A DNA stretch of 64,000 bases from Gallibacterium salpingitidis. Its GTDB lineage: Bacteria > Pseudomonadota > Gammaproteobacteria > Enterobacterales > Pasteurellaceae. Shown one piece after another: positions 9,814-17,959 of this stretch. A program made the position numbers and the translations under genes. The notes beneath the pieces were generated by a model that saw only the letters and a list, made by a program, of their open reading frames with translations, was not told the origin of the DNA and ran no database searches. How positions within the stretch are numbered: position 1 is the stretch's first letter; each line of letters opens with the position of its first letter. The stretch is taken from assembly GCF_001678495.1 (NCBI RefSeq), contig NZ_JTJL01000030.1, positions 18,851-82,850 of the forward strand, written 5' to 3'.

Positions 9814-11142
9814 TTACCCTAGAATCCCTTGTAAAAAGATCACAAAAATAATCACTGGAATTACTACGCCTAAAGCAAAGCGCAAAAATGATAGCCATAC
9901 AGAATCATTGCCACCACAAAGTTGCACTTTGATCTTATCCCAACGCCACCAAGCAACAAACAAGGTTAATAAGATCTCACCTAACGGCATCAAAATGTTT
10001 TGTGTTAATTTGTCCAACATATCGAAAATGTTGTAGCCGAATAAGGTATAACTACTCCAAGCGCCTAATGATAACGAAGCAGCAATACCTAGTAAGAAGA
10101 ACAACACAAAAGCAATAATCCCAGCTTTCAAACGATGAACTTTAAATTCATCAATTAAAAAACTCACTAATACTTCCAATAACGAAATTGAAGATGTTAA
10201 TGCCGCCACTAACAATAATGCAAAAAATAATGCTGCCAATAGGTGTCCAAATGGCATACTCGCAAATACAGCCGGCATCGTGATAAAGGTCAATCCCGGC
10301 CCAGCACCCGGTTCAAAACCAAAGGCAAACACAGCTGGCAGCACCATTAACCCTGATAAGAAGCACGTTAATAATGTTAATAAAATTACCCATGCTGCCG
10401 AGCTGACCAATTTAGCTTCTGGTCCAACATAAGAGCCATAGGTAATCATAATGCCAATACCTAATGATAAAGAGAAGAACGCCAGCCCTAATGCTTCCAA
10501 CCATGTTGCACCAGTAATTTTGCTGAAATCCGGCAATAAGAAGAATTTTAATCCTTCCACTGCACCAGGTAATGAAACTGCTCGTCCAATTAAGATCAAC
10601 ATTAAAATTAATAGAATCGGCATCAAGTATTTTGAAATACGCTCAATCCCTTTTTCAACGCCCGACACTACAGTGAACAGAGTCAAGAAACCAAAAATAA
10701 AATGATAAATAAGCGGTTGTAATGGATCAGTAATAAAATCTGTAAAGAGATTACCATTTGTTGTTGGATCAGTTGAATTTGCAATGCCGCCAGTTATCGC
10801 CTTTCCTAAATAAGCAACAGTCCAACCACCAACAACGCTATAAAATGACAGGATTAAAAAGGCAACTAATACGCCCATAATCCCGATTCCAGCCCATTTT
10901 TTATTACCTAACTTACGAAATGCACCAATTGGGCCTAGATGTGTTGCACGTCCAATCGCCATTTCCGTTGCCATTAAAATTAAACCTAAGGTTAGACAAA
11001 TAAAAAGATAAATTAATAAAAATGCGCCTCCACCTTGAGTTGCAGTAACATATGGAAACTTCCATACCGCACCCAAGCCAATTGCTGAACCCGCCGAAGC
11101 CAAAATAAAGCCCAAGCGCGATCCCCATTGTGAACGAGCCAT
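9814..11142 (-). CDS. Neurotransmitter:sodium symporter (NSS/SNF) family transporter
   Basis: A sodium-coupled transporter of the LeuT fold, 442 residues with about 11 membrane segments. The family signature is at the N-terminus: RLGFILASAGSAIGLGAVWK (about 8-27, sodium-binding region of TM1), followed by FPYVTATQGGGAFLLIY. TM6 region features and FEPGAGPGLTFITMPAVF near 275 also match. Bacterial members carry amino acids such as tryptophan or tyrosine; the substrate here is not known. GAGGATT precedes the ATG. The gene has an unusually long, structured 5' leader of about 150 bases containing a terminator-like hairpin. Confidence 0.88.
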   Translation of the reverse strand: MARSQWGSRLGFILASAGSAIGLGAVWKFPYVTATQGGGAFLLIYLFICLTLGLILMATEMAIGRATHLGPIGAFRKLGNKKWAGIGIMGVLVAFLILSFYSVVGGWTVAYLGKAITGGIANSTDPTTNGNLFTDFITDPLQPLIYHFIFGFLTLFTVVSGVEKGIERISKYLMPILLILMLILIGRAVSLPGAVEGLKFFLLPDFSKITGATWLEALGLAFFSLSLGIGIMITYGSYVGPEAKLVSSAAWVILLTLLTCFLSGLMVLPAVFAFGFEPGAGPGLTFITMPAVFASMPFGHLLAALFFALLLVAALTSSISLLEVLVSFLIDEFKVHRLKAGIIAFVLFFLLGIAASLSLGAWSSYTLFGYNIFDMLDKLTQNILMPLGEILLTLFVAWWRWDKIKVQLCGGNDSVWLSFLRFALGVVIPVIIFVIFLQGILG

Positions 11143-11192
11143 AAAATAATCCTCAAATGTAGAAATTTAAAAATCTAAAAATAAGCCATTAT

Positions 11193-11223
11193 GAAAAATA
11201 AAGCTGCATAAAGGCTATGCGGC
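11193..11223 (-). terminator. Terminator-like hairpin in the NSS gene leader (possible attenuator)
   Basis: On the minus strand GCCGCATA pairs with TATGCAGC (one mismatch) around a 5-base loop, followed by TTTATTTTT. It lies about 60 bases before the transporter ATG and after the probable promoter, so it is positioned as an attenuator. A 34-codon open frame (11319-11215) ends with a TAG inside the 5' arm. I do not recognise a known riboswitch in the leader. Confidence 0.55.
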
Positions 11224-11317
11224 AAATGATATTGATTGCTTACAAAAATATTCCTCTTGCCTTGCAGGAGAGAGATAATCGCGATAGAGTTTAGCTTTTG
11301 CCGACAAATTGCGGCAC

Positions 11318-11323
11318 ATTATA
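11318..11323 (-). promoter_or_regulatory. Probable -10 of the NSS transporter gene
   Basis: A perfect TATAAT on the minus strand, with a weak TTTCAA-type -35 16 bases upstream, overlapping the xerD start region on the other strand. It would give a leader of about 165 bases to the transporter gene. Confidence 0.5.
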
Positions 11324-11355
11324 CCCGATAACCATCTAATTGAAATAAAAGAACA

Positions 11356-12249
11356 ATGAAAGATAGTACTCTGATCAACCTTTTTCTTGATGATCTTTGG
11401 TTAAGTAAAAACTTATCGCAAAATACCATTGCTAGTTACCGTTCCGATTTAAAATTTTTTAGCCAATGGTTAGAACAACATCAATTAGATCTATTACAAG
11501 TACAATATTTAGATTTACAATCTTTTTTAGGTGAACGGCTAGAACAAGGTTATAAAACCACCAGTTATGCCAGAATGCTCAGTTCACTCCGCAAACTGTT
11601 TCAATATTTATATCAAGAGAAATATCGTCCAGATAATCCTTGTGCGTTGTTATCATCACCAAAATTACCTGCACGCTTACCAAAATATTTGAGCGAAAGC
11701 CAAGTAACCGATCTATTAAATGCACCTGCAACTGAAGATCCACTGGAATTACGTGATAAAGCAATGTTGGAATTACTGTATGCCACAGGTTTACGTGTTA
11801 CTGAATTAGTCACGCTCACCACTAACAATATCAGTTTGCAACAAGGTGTTGTGAGGGTAATTGGGAAAGCGGATAAAGAGCGATTAGTTCCTATGGGCGA
11901 AGAGGCAAATTACTGGATTCAGCAATTTATGCTATATGCACGTTCCGTATTGTTGGATGGGCAAAGTAGTGATGTGCTATTTCCAAGCCGTCGTGGACAA
12001 GCAATGACAAGGCAGACCTTTTGGTATCGCATTAAACATTATGCTACCCGCGCTAATATTGATACTAATAAATTATCTCCGCACGTATTACGCCACGCCT
12101 TTGCTACACATTTGGTCAATCATGGTGCGGATTTACGTGTTGTGCAAATGTTGCTTGGACATAGTGATCTTTCTACAACACAAATTTATACGCACGTTGC
12201 CAAAGAACGTTTAAAGCAATTACACGCCCATTATCATCCACGTGGATAA
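11356..12249 (+). CDS. xerD: Site-specific tyrosine recombinase XerD
   Basis: With XerC and FtsK, resolves chromosome dimers at dif. The 297-residue protein has the SAM-like N-terminal core-binding domain (INLFLDDLWLSKNLSQNTIA, about 5-24). The catalytic domain follows, with arginine in ATGLRVTELV, the HVLRHAFATHLV box and LGHSDLSTTQIYTHV bearing the nucleophilic tyrosine near 278. Length and motifs fit XerD rather than an integrase. It is divergent from the NSS gene and convergent with hmp. No attachment site or mobile element is adjacent. Confidence 0.93.
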   Translation: MKDSTLINLFLDDLWLSKNLSQNTIASYRSDLKFFSQWLEQHQLDLLQVQYLDLQSFLGERLEQGYKTTSYARMLSSLRKLFQYLYQEKYRPDNPCALLSSPKLPARLPKYLSESQVTDLLNAPATEDPLELRDKAMLELLYATGLRVTELVTLTTNNISLQQGVVRVIGKADKERLVPMGEEANYWIQQFMLYARSVLLDGQSSDVLFPSRRGQAMTRQTFWYRIKHYATRANIDTNKLSPHVLRHAFATHLVNHGADLRVVQMLLGHSDLSTTQIYTHVAKERLKQLHAHYHPRG

Positions 12250-12253
12250 AAAA

Positions 12254-12277
12254 TTGGGAGATATTGCTATCTCCCAA
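12254..12277 (-). terminator. Terminator of hmp (between convergent genes)
   Basis: TTGGGAGATA/TATCTCCCAA, a 10-bp perfect stem with a TTGC loop. On the minus strand six Ts follow, serving hmp. In the plus direction there is no T-tract, so it serves xerD poorly. Confidence 0.85.
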
Positions 12278-12294
12278 CGTTAAACGTTATCACA

Positions 12295-13455
12295 TCAAAC
12301 TTTGATTAAGCTCATCTTCGGACCGAAAGGTTCAAAATGCACTGTTTGTTGTGGACGATTTAAGCCCTCTAATAAAGCGATCATTCCTTCCATAAATCTT
12401 ACTGAACCACAAAGATAAATATCAGCATTTTCTGGTAAGTGTTGTGCTAAATAGTCAGCAGTGATACGTTGCTGCTCTTCACTATATAAGGTCGCAGCGT
12501 GCATCACATTTGCTTTTGCCAAATATTGCGCAACTTCATCTTTAAATGCTTCTGTCTCTTTATTTTTTGTTGCATTAATCCACACCAATGGACGTTGTGG
12601 ATTAGTTGTCACTTGTGCATCTAACATTGCCAAAATCGGGGTAATACCTACACCACCGCTTAGCAACACTACTGGACGTTCATTTTGTTGTAATAAGAAA
12701 TCTCCAGCCGGTGCAGAAAGATTAATATGATCACCAACATTCACTACATCGTGCAGATAATTAGATACTACACCCGGAATACCATCTGTTGTTTCGCGTT
12801 TTACGGCAAATTTCAAACCAGATGTAACATCTACAGAACAAATAGAGTAATGTCTTAGTGCAAGATTATCATCTTCTTTCGGTTGTACTTGCACTGTAAT
12901 ATATTGCCCAGCCTGAACGACTAACTTCGGCAAAATTTCATCATTTTTTACTGTAAATTCAATAATATCATTGCTGACATAACGTTTATTCACAACTTCA
13001 AACGGTTGGAAATCCTGCCAGGCAGCTTCGTCATACATTTTTTGTTCCACTTGAATAAACGCGTCTGCAATCACTTGATACGCTTTTGCCCATGCATCAA
13101 TAATTTCTGGAGTAGCGGCATCTTGTAAAACTTCTTTAATCGCAATTAATAAATGCTTACCCACAATAGCATAATGTTCTGGCTTAATTTGTAAGGCGCG
13201 ATGTTTATGTCCAATTTGCACCACGTGATCAATAATTGCCCCTAAATTATCGATATGTTTAGCTGCTGCTAATACAGTGGTTGCTAACGCAGTTGGTTGT
13301 TTTCCTTGTTTTTGGTTAGTTTTATTAAAAATATTCAATAATTCAGGGTGATCATTGAACATATTTTTATAGAATGTTTTGGTGATTGTAGTGCCATGTA
13401 CCTCTAACGCAGGCACAGTTGCTTTAATCACATCAATCGTTTGTTGATCTAACAT
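12295..13455 (-). CDS. hmp: Flavohaemoprotein, nitric oxide dioxygenase
   Basis: Detoxifies nitric oxide to nitrate using NADH and oxygen. The 386-residue protein shows an N-terminal globin domain (about 1-140; haem-ligand histidine region in GHKHRALQIKPEHY near 85). A ferredoxin-reductase-type FAD domain follows, with LRHYSICS near 200, then an NAD domain with LLSGGVGITPILAML near 265, ending FEPFGPKMSLIKV. Length is normal. The upstream AT-rich palindrome suggests nitrosative-stress control. Monocistronic, with its own terminator. Confidence 0.96.
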   Translation of the reverse strand: MLDQQTIDVIKATVPALEVHGTTITKTFYKNMFNDHPELLNIFNKTNQKQGKQPTALATTVLAAAKHIDNLGAIIDHVVQIGHKHRALQIKPEHYAIVGKHLLIAIKEVLQDAATPEIIDAWAKAYQVIADAFIQVEQKMYDEAAWQDFQPFEVVNKRYVSNDIIEFTVKNDEILPKLVVQAGQYITVQVQPKEDDNLALRHYSICSVDVTSGLKFAVKRETTDGIPGVVSNYLHDVVNVGDHINLSAPAGDFLLQQNERPVVLLSGGVGITPILAMLDAQVTTNPQRPLVWINATKNKETEAFKDEVAQYLAKANVMHAATLYSEEQQRITADYLAQHLPENADIYLCGSVRFMEGMIALLEGLNRPQQTVHFEPFGPKMSLIKV

Positions 13456-13482
13456 AATTACTCCATTTAACTTATATAAAAG

Positions 13483-13503
13483 AAATATATTAAATATATA
13501 TTT
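13483..13503 (-). promoter_or_regulatory. AT-rich palindrome upstream of hmp, candidate NsrR/FNR-type operator
   Basis: AAATATAT and ATATATTT flank a short AT core 28 bases before the hmp ATG. NsrR sites in gammaproteobacteria are AT-rich dyads in hmp promoters, so the placement fits. Base composition alone could produce it, so this is tentative. Confidence 0.35.
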
Positions 13504-13558
13504 ATATGGTAGATAAATCTAAACGGTGATACAAGCAAATCAGGGCAAATTACCCGTT

Positions 13559-14731
13559 TTAACGGGCAATTTGCTCAATTCGAGGTAGGGATTTTGGTAA
13601 AAATAGGAATGCTAATGCAACAATTATCGCCATTCCCCAGAAAGCATAATCAGGTGCATAACTATATAATGTTCCCGATAATGCAGTTAATAATGCTACT
13701 GCAATACAGCTGCTTAAACCATTATAGAGCGCCTGTAATTTCGCAATATGTGTATCAGGTTGTGAGGAGATATAGCGTACTGTCGCAAAATGAGCGACCG
13801 CATAAGTTAAGGCGTGGAAAGTCTGCAATAGCGCCAATGGTATAAAACCTGTCATTATTGGGAAACAAAGCCAACGGATAATCGCTGCACTAATACTTAA
13901 CACAAAGAGTGCTGTAATATTCCAGTTTTTAAATAACTTAGAAGCAAAGAAAAACAGCGCTACTTCCGCAATAACTGAAATACCCCATAACCAACTCGTC
14001 GTTTGAATACTTATTCCTTGTGATACCCAATAGATTGTGCTGTAAGCATAATAAGCACCATGTGATCCTTGGATCAAAGAAACAGCAATCATCAAACGCA
14101 ATGTATTCGATTCTCGCAATAAATCTAGATAACTTACGGAAGTTTGTTCAGTTTGTGTCATCGTAGATTTCGGCAACACCGTCGGTGTTGGCGTGTTCAA
14201 CAAGGTATATAAGATTAATAATGCCCCTAATACCCAAATAATCGCTTCATTACCCAAATAGCTAATTAAGCCACCAAAACAAATTACACCAACGACGAAG
14301 CCTAACGAGCCAGTAAGACGCACTCGTCCGTAATCCAAGCCAATTTGTTGATTCCAAATACTTGCCAAACTATCTTGGAGCGGCATTCCTGCGCCATTCA
14401 ACACACTAAATAAAGCAAATAAGATAAAAATCAGAATAAACGAGTGCCAATGTAAAGCACTAAGCCCCATCGCTAAAATGACTAATGCCGAACCCAAAGC
14501 TAGATTACGCAATATTACCGGTAAATGAGCTGTATCTTTAATGCGACCAGAAAAAAAGATACCGCCCAAAAAGCGAAATACATAAGCAAACGCTAGCAAT
14601 AATGCAATATTTTCATCGGAATAAGATTGTGTTTGCAGCCATACTGGAATCAATGGCACAAATACGCCATAAGCACAAAAATAACCAAGATAATTCAGAA
14701 CCAGCCAATACTCTGAACGAACTTTGATCAA
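13559..14731 (-). CDS. MFS transporter, HcaT-like (3-phenylpropionate/nucleoside symporter group)
   Basis: A 390-residue, 12-helix MFS protein. NYLGYFCAYGVFVPLIPVWL at the N-terminus, LLLAFAYVFRFLGGIFFSGRIKD (helix 2 and the loop) and SLGFVVGVICFGGLI match the HcaT/LacY-nucleoside symporter group. Substrate unknown; the hca degradation genes are absent here. The start is TTG at 14731, overlapping the proC stop by three bases, with GGAG eight bases upstream, so it is translationally coupled to proC. A stem without a T-tract (13545-13574) spans its stop. Confidence 0.78.
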   Translation of the reverse strand: MIKVRSEYWLVLNYLGYFCAYGVFVPLIPVWLQTQSYSDENIALLLAFAYVFRFLGGIFFSGRIKDTAHLPVILRNLALGSALVILAMGLSALHWHSFILIFILFALFSVLNGAGMPLQDSLASIWNQQIGLDYGRVRLTGSLGFVVGVICFGGLISYLGNEAIIWVLGALLILYTLLNTPTPTVLPKSTMTQTEQTSVSYLDLLRESNTLRLMIAVSLIQGSHGAYYAYSTIYWVSQGISIQTTSWLWGISVIAEVALFFFASKLFKNWNITALFVLSISAAIIRWLCFPIMTGFIPLALLQTFHALTYAVAHFATVRYISSQPDTHIAKLQALYNGLSSCIAVALLTALSGTLYSYAPDYAFWGMAIIVALAFLFLPKSLPRIEQIAR

Positions 14732-15543
14732 AATAATTTCTCCATTTCTTCAGCACGATCGATTGCAGCTTGCATCGCTTGTTTAATATTTTCTTCTAAA
14801 TGTTGTTGTTGAAAGACATTAATCGCCGCAGCAGTTGTACCGCCTTTTGAGGTTACTTGTTGTCTTAATGTTTCGATTGAAGTATGAGGGTTAGCCACCA
14901 CCATTTCTGCCGCACCTAACGCAGATTGCTGCACTAATAAACGTGCTTGTTGTTCAGTTAATCCCATCTCAATCAACGTTTTTTGCATTCCTTCCATAAA
15001 TAAGAAGAAATACGCAGGGCTGCTGCCTGATGCTGCAATAATCGTATTAATATCAGACTCTTTTTCTACCCAGCACGCTTTACCCACTGCTTCAAATAAT
15101 CCTGTCGCATAATTTTTAAATTCTGTGGTCACTGCTGGAGTTGCAAACAAACCTGACATCCCTTTTGAAATTAATGCCGGTGTATTTGGCATCACACGTA
15201 CAAACTGTTGCGCACTTGGTAAGAAACGTTGTAAAGCACTCACAGAAATTCCTGCTGCAATTGAGATAATCCATTTATTTTGCAAATCTAATTGTTGAAA
15301 AGCCTCACACGCTTCTTGCATATTTTGTGGTTTTACTGCCAATAACACCACATCTGCTTGTTTTACGGCATCTATTGCTGACAAGGTTGTAAACACGCCT
15401 CTTTCATTAAAGCCATGATGTTTATCTGGATTGTGTTCACAAACAATAATATTTTCTGCTACATATCCTTTTGCCAATAAACCAAACACAATGGCGCTCG
15501 CCATATTACCGCCGCCAATAAACGCAATCTTCTTCTGTTGCAT
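14728..15543 (-). CDS. proC: Pyrroline-5-carboxylate reductase
   Basis: Last step of proline synthesis, reducing pyrroline-5-carboxylate with NAD(P)H. The 271-residue protein starts at the ATG at 15543 (AGGGAGA upstream; a TTG seven codons earlier lies on the SD itself). The Rossmann motif IAFIGGGNMASAIVFGLL is at 5-22. VMPNTPALISKGMSGL near 118 and the C-terminal SALGAAEMVVANP, then QVTSKGGTTAAAINVF, are diagnostic. First gene of a two-gene unit with the HcaT-like transporter. Confidence 0.96.
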   Translation of the reverse strand: MQQKKIAFIGGGNMASAIVFGLLAKGYVAENIIVCEHNPDKHHGFNERGVFTTLSAIDAVKQADVVLLAVKPQNMQEACEAFQQLDLQNKWIISIAAGISVSALQRFLPSAQQFVRVMPNTPALISKGMSGLFATPAVTTEFKNYATGLFEAVGKACWVEKESDINTIIAASGSSPAYFFLFMEGMQKTLIEMGLTEQQARLLVQQSALGAAEMVVANPHTSIETLRQQVTSKGGTTAAAINVFQQQHLEENIKQAMQAAIDRAEEMEKLF

Positions 15544-15609
15544 AGGATTTTCTCCCTTAATCAAGTTACAATAAGCGCAATATAATAATATAAATCAAAG
15601 GAAACACCT

Positions 15610-16515
15610 ATGTATTGGTTCAAAAATATTCTTGTCTATCGTCTTACCAAAAAACTAGATTGGTCGTCAGAAGCATTACAAAATAGTCTTGCACAACAAG
15701 AATTTACCCCTTGTGGTTCAAGCGATCATAGTAAATTTGGCTGGCAGCCGCCATTAAGCACCAGTGACCAACTTTACTTTACTGCCGGCGGGCATTTTCT
15801 TTTAGTTGCTCATCGTGAAGAAAAAATCTTACCAACCCCAGTCATCAAAGAAACTTTAGATAATCGCATTCAAAAACTGGAAGAAGCTCAACAACGTAAA
15901 CTGAAAAAAACAGAAAAACAGGCATTAAAAGATGATGTTATTGCTACTTTACTGCCTCGTGCTTTTAGTCGTCATCAACGTACTGCACTATGGATTGATA
16001 CCACCAATGATCTAATTTATGTCGATGCCGCTTCTAGTAAGCGAGCAGAAGATGTGTTGGCGTTACTACGTAAATCATTAGGTTCTTTGCCTGTTATTCC
16101 TTTCTCTTTTGCTGAAGAATTATCTATGGCAATGACCGACTGGTTATTAAAAGATCAATTACCTCAATGGCTAACCTGTTTAGAAGAAGGGGAATTTAAA
16201 GATCTCAATACCGGCTCAAGTATTCGCTGCAAAAACCAAGATCTTTATGAACAAGATATTCAAGGTCATTTAGCTGCTGGTAAAGTTGTGACAAAACTAG
16301 CATTAGACTGGGAAAATCACTTTTCTTTTGTGCTATATGAAGACGCTTCATTAAAACGAATCAAATTTGCCGATATGGTCAAAGAGAAAAACGATGACAT
16401 TCTCAAGGAAGATGTAGCACAACGCTTTGATGCCGATTTTGTCTTGATGACTGGTGAAGTATCTTTATTAATGCAAAATTTAATTGAGTTGTTAGGTGAG
16501 AAACAGCTTGCTTGA
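15610..16515 (+). CDS. rdgC: Recombination-associated protein RdgC
   Basis: A DNA-binding ring protein that restrains RecA and is associated with the nucleoid. It has 301 residues, close to the 303 of E. coli. The start MYWFKNILVYRLTK and the FTPCGSSDHSKFGWQPPL block near 35-55 are characteristic, as is FVLMTGEVSLLMQNLIELLG near the C-terminus. AAAGGAAA precedes the ATG. It is divergent from proC, with a 66-base shared promoter region, and closes with a bidirectional hairpin. Confidence 0.95.
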   Translation: MYWFKNILVYRLTKKLDWSSEALQNSLAQQEFTPCGSSDHSKFGWQPPLSTSDQLYFTAGGHFLLVAHREEKILPTPVIKETLDNRIQKLEEAQQRKLKKTEKQALKDDVIATLLPRAFSRHQRTALWIDTTNDLIYVDAASSKRAEDVLALLRKSLGSLPVIPFSFAEELSMAMTDWLLKDQLPQWLTCLEEGEFKDLNTGSSIRCKNQDLYEQDIQGHLAAGKVVTKLALDWENHFSFVLYEDASLKRIKFADMVKEKNDDILKEDVAQRFDADFVLMTGEVSLLMQNLIELLGEKQLA

Positions 16516-16521
16516 TAAGTA

Positions 16522-16551
16522 AAAGACCGAACGTTTAAGTGTTCGGTCTTT
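16522..16551. terminator. Bidirectional terminator between rdgC and murB
   Basis: AAAGACCGAAC/GTTCGGTCTTT, an 11-bp perfect stem with an 8-base loop, lying between the convergent stops. It is A-rich on one side and T-rich on the other, so it can serve both genes. Confidence 0.88.
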
Positions 16552-16553
16552 GC

Positions 16554-17588
16554 TTATTTAACCTCATCAAATGCGACTTCACCACTCTTACCAATAAATC
16601 TTACTTCTGGGGATAATTGAATCGAAAACCGCTCTGCCACTTGCTGGCAGATATACTTCGCTAATGCTGCAACTTCTCTTCCTGTTGCATTATCTTTATT
16701 AATTAATACCAAAGCTTGCTTATCATGTACCGCTGCACCACCTAATTGATACCCTTTTAAACCGCATTGATCAATTAACCAACCCGCAGCTAATTTCACT
16801 GAGCCGTCAGCTTGTGGGTAATGTGGCATAGTTGGATAGCGCTGGTAAAGTTGGTTAAATTGCTCACTACTCACCACAGGATTTTTAAAAAAACTACCTG
16901 CACTACCAATCAATTTAGGATCAGGTAATTTGCTTTTGCGGGTTAAACAAACTTGTTCAAAAACTTGTTTAGGAGTAACAGATTTTGTATCTAAGTCAGC
17001 AAGATTGCCATAACTTAACACTGGCTGCCAATTTTTTGCCAATTTAAAATGCACTGCAATAACTGCATACCCTTGTGAATATTGGTGTTTAAAAACACTC
17101 TCACGATAAGCGAATTGGCATTGTTGATTACTAAGAGAAAATTGTTTTCCAGTGGCTAATTCAACTACATCAACAGATTCGCAAACATCTTTTAACTCAA
17201 CACCATAAGCACCAATATTTTGTACTGGTGATGAACCGACACAACCGGGAATCAAAGCTAAATTTTCTAAACCACCAATATTGCGTTCAACACAATATTC
17301 GACAAATTGATGCCAATTTTCGCCGGCATTAACGCTTAAATAGTGGTAGTTTTCATCTTGGTGGTACTCAATCCCTTTGATACGATTCAGTAATACAACA
17401 CCTGCAAAATCTTCAATAAACAAAACATTACTGCCCTCACCAAGCAATAAGATTGGTACTTGCTGTTGCTGATACTGTTGCCATACTTGGCATAGTTCTT
17501 CTTTGGTTTCAATTTGCAAAATCTGCTGCGCTTGTGCCTTAATGCCAAAAGTATGATAAGGCTGCAAATTAGTCCCAAGATTTTGCAT
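16554..17588 (-). CDS. murB: UDP-N-acetylenolpyruvoylglucosamine reductase
   Basis: FAD enzyme that reduces the enolpyruvyl group to give UDP-MurNAc for peptidoglycan. It has 344 residues, type I length. [10 protein letters not shown] opens the FAD domain, [13 protein letters not shown] (about 50-62) binds FAD, and [24 protein letters not shown] is split across 125-150. The catalytic serine lies in [11 protein letters not shown] near 230, and the C-terminal glutamate is in PEVRFIG. It begins three bases after dgkA and is the third gene of relA-dgkA-murB. Confidence 0.97.
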   Translation of the reverse strand: MQNLGTNLQPYHTFGIKAQAQQILQIETKEELCQVWQQYQQQQVPILLLGEGSNVLFIEDFAGVVLLNRIKGIEYHQDENYHYLSVNAGENWHQFVEYCVERNIGGLENLALIPGCVGSSPVQNIGAYGVELKDVCESVDVVELATGKQFSLSNQQCQFAYRESVFKHQYSQGYAVIAVHFKLAKNWQPVLSYGNLADLDTKSVTPKQVFEQVCLTRKSKLPDPKLIGSAGSFFKNPVVSSEQFNQLYQRYPTMPHYPQADGSVKLAAGWLIDQCGLKGYQLGGAAVHDKQALVLINKDNATGREVAALAKYICQQVAERFSIQLSPEVRFIGKSGEVAFDEVK

Positions 17589-17591
17589 AAT

Positions 17592-17948
17592 TTATCCTAA
17601 TAAAATAATCAACCACACTAAACCACAAGTTACCATAGCAATGAATACAGCTGCTGAGCCGAGATCTTTTGCTCTACCGGAGAGTTCGTGGTATTCCTTA
17701 CCAACACGATCCACTATTGCTTCTAAACCGCTGTTTAATAACTCAACCGCAAAAACCATCAATACTGAAGCTACCATTAGAGCAATTTCAATTTTGGTTT
17801 TTCCTAACCAAAATGCTAATGGCAACAAAATAATTGCCGCACCAACTTCATGGCGAAAAGCAGCTTCGTGTTTGAACGCCGCTTTTAATCCTTGCATTGA
17901 ATATTTGGCTGCCTTAAAGAAATGCGTCAGACCAGTATATTTTTCCAT
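17592..17948 (-). CDS. dgkA: Diacylglycerol kinase
   Basis: Small trimeric inner-membrane kinase that recycles diacylglycerol. It has 118 residues and three membrane helices. An amphipathic N-terminus precedes EAAFRHEV (catalytic glutamate region, about 26-33), and the signature VELLNSGLEAIVDRVG near 64-79 is followed by a final helix. It sits 11 bases after relA and three bases before murB, so is cotranscribed with both. Confidence 0.96.
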   Translation of the reverse strand: MEKYTGLTHFFKAAKYSMQGLKAAFKHEAAFRHEVGAAIILLPLAFWLGKTKIEIALMVASVLMVFAVELLNSGLEAIVDRVGKEYHELSGRAKDLGSAAVFIAMVTCGLVWLIILLG

Positions 17949-17959
17949 AATAATCCTTG

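Noticed and set aside
11143..11323. Glycine or lysine riboswitch in the NSS leader
   Set aside because: I looked for the conserved aptamer blocks of both on the minus strand and did not find them.
11356..12249. XerD-like recombinase as an integrase of a mobile element
   Set aside because: Length and motifs fit housekeeping XerD, and no attachment repeats, cargo or other mobility genes are adjacent.
13545..13574. Hairpin over the end of the HcaT-like gene as a terminator
   Set aside because: The stem is good but no T-tract follows in either direction, so I did not list it as a terminator.
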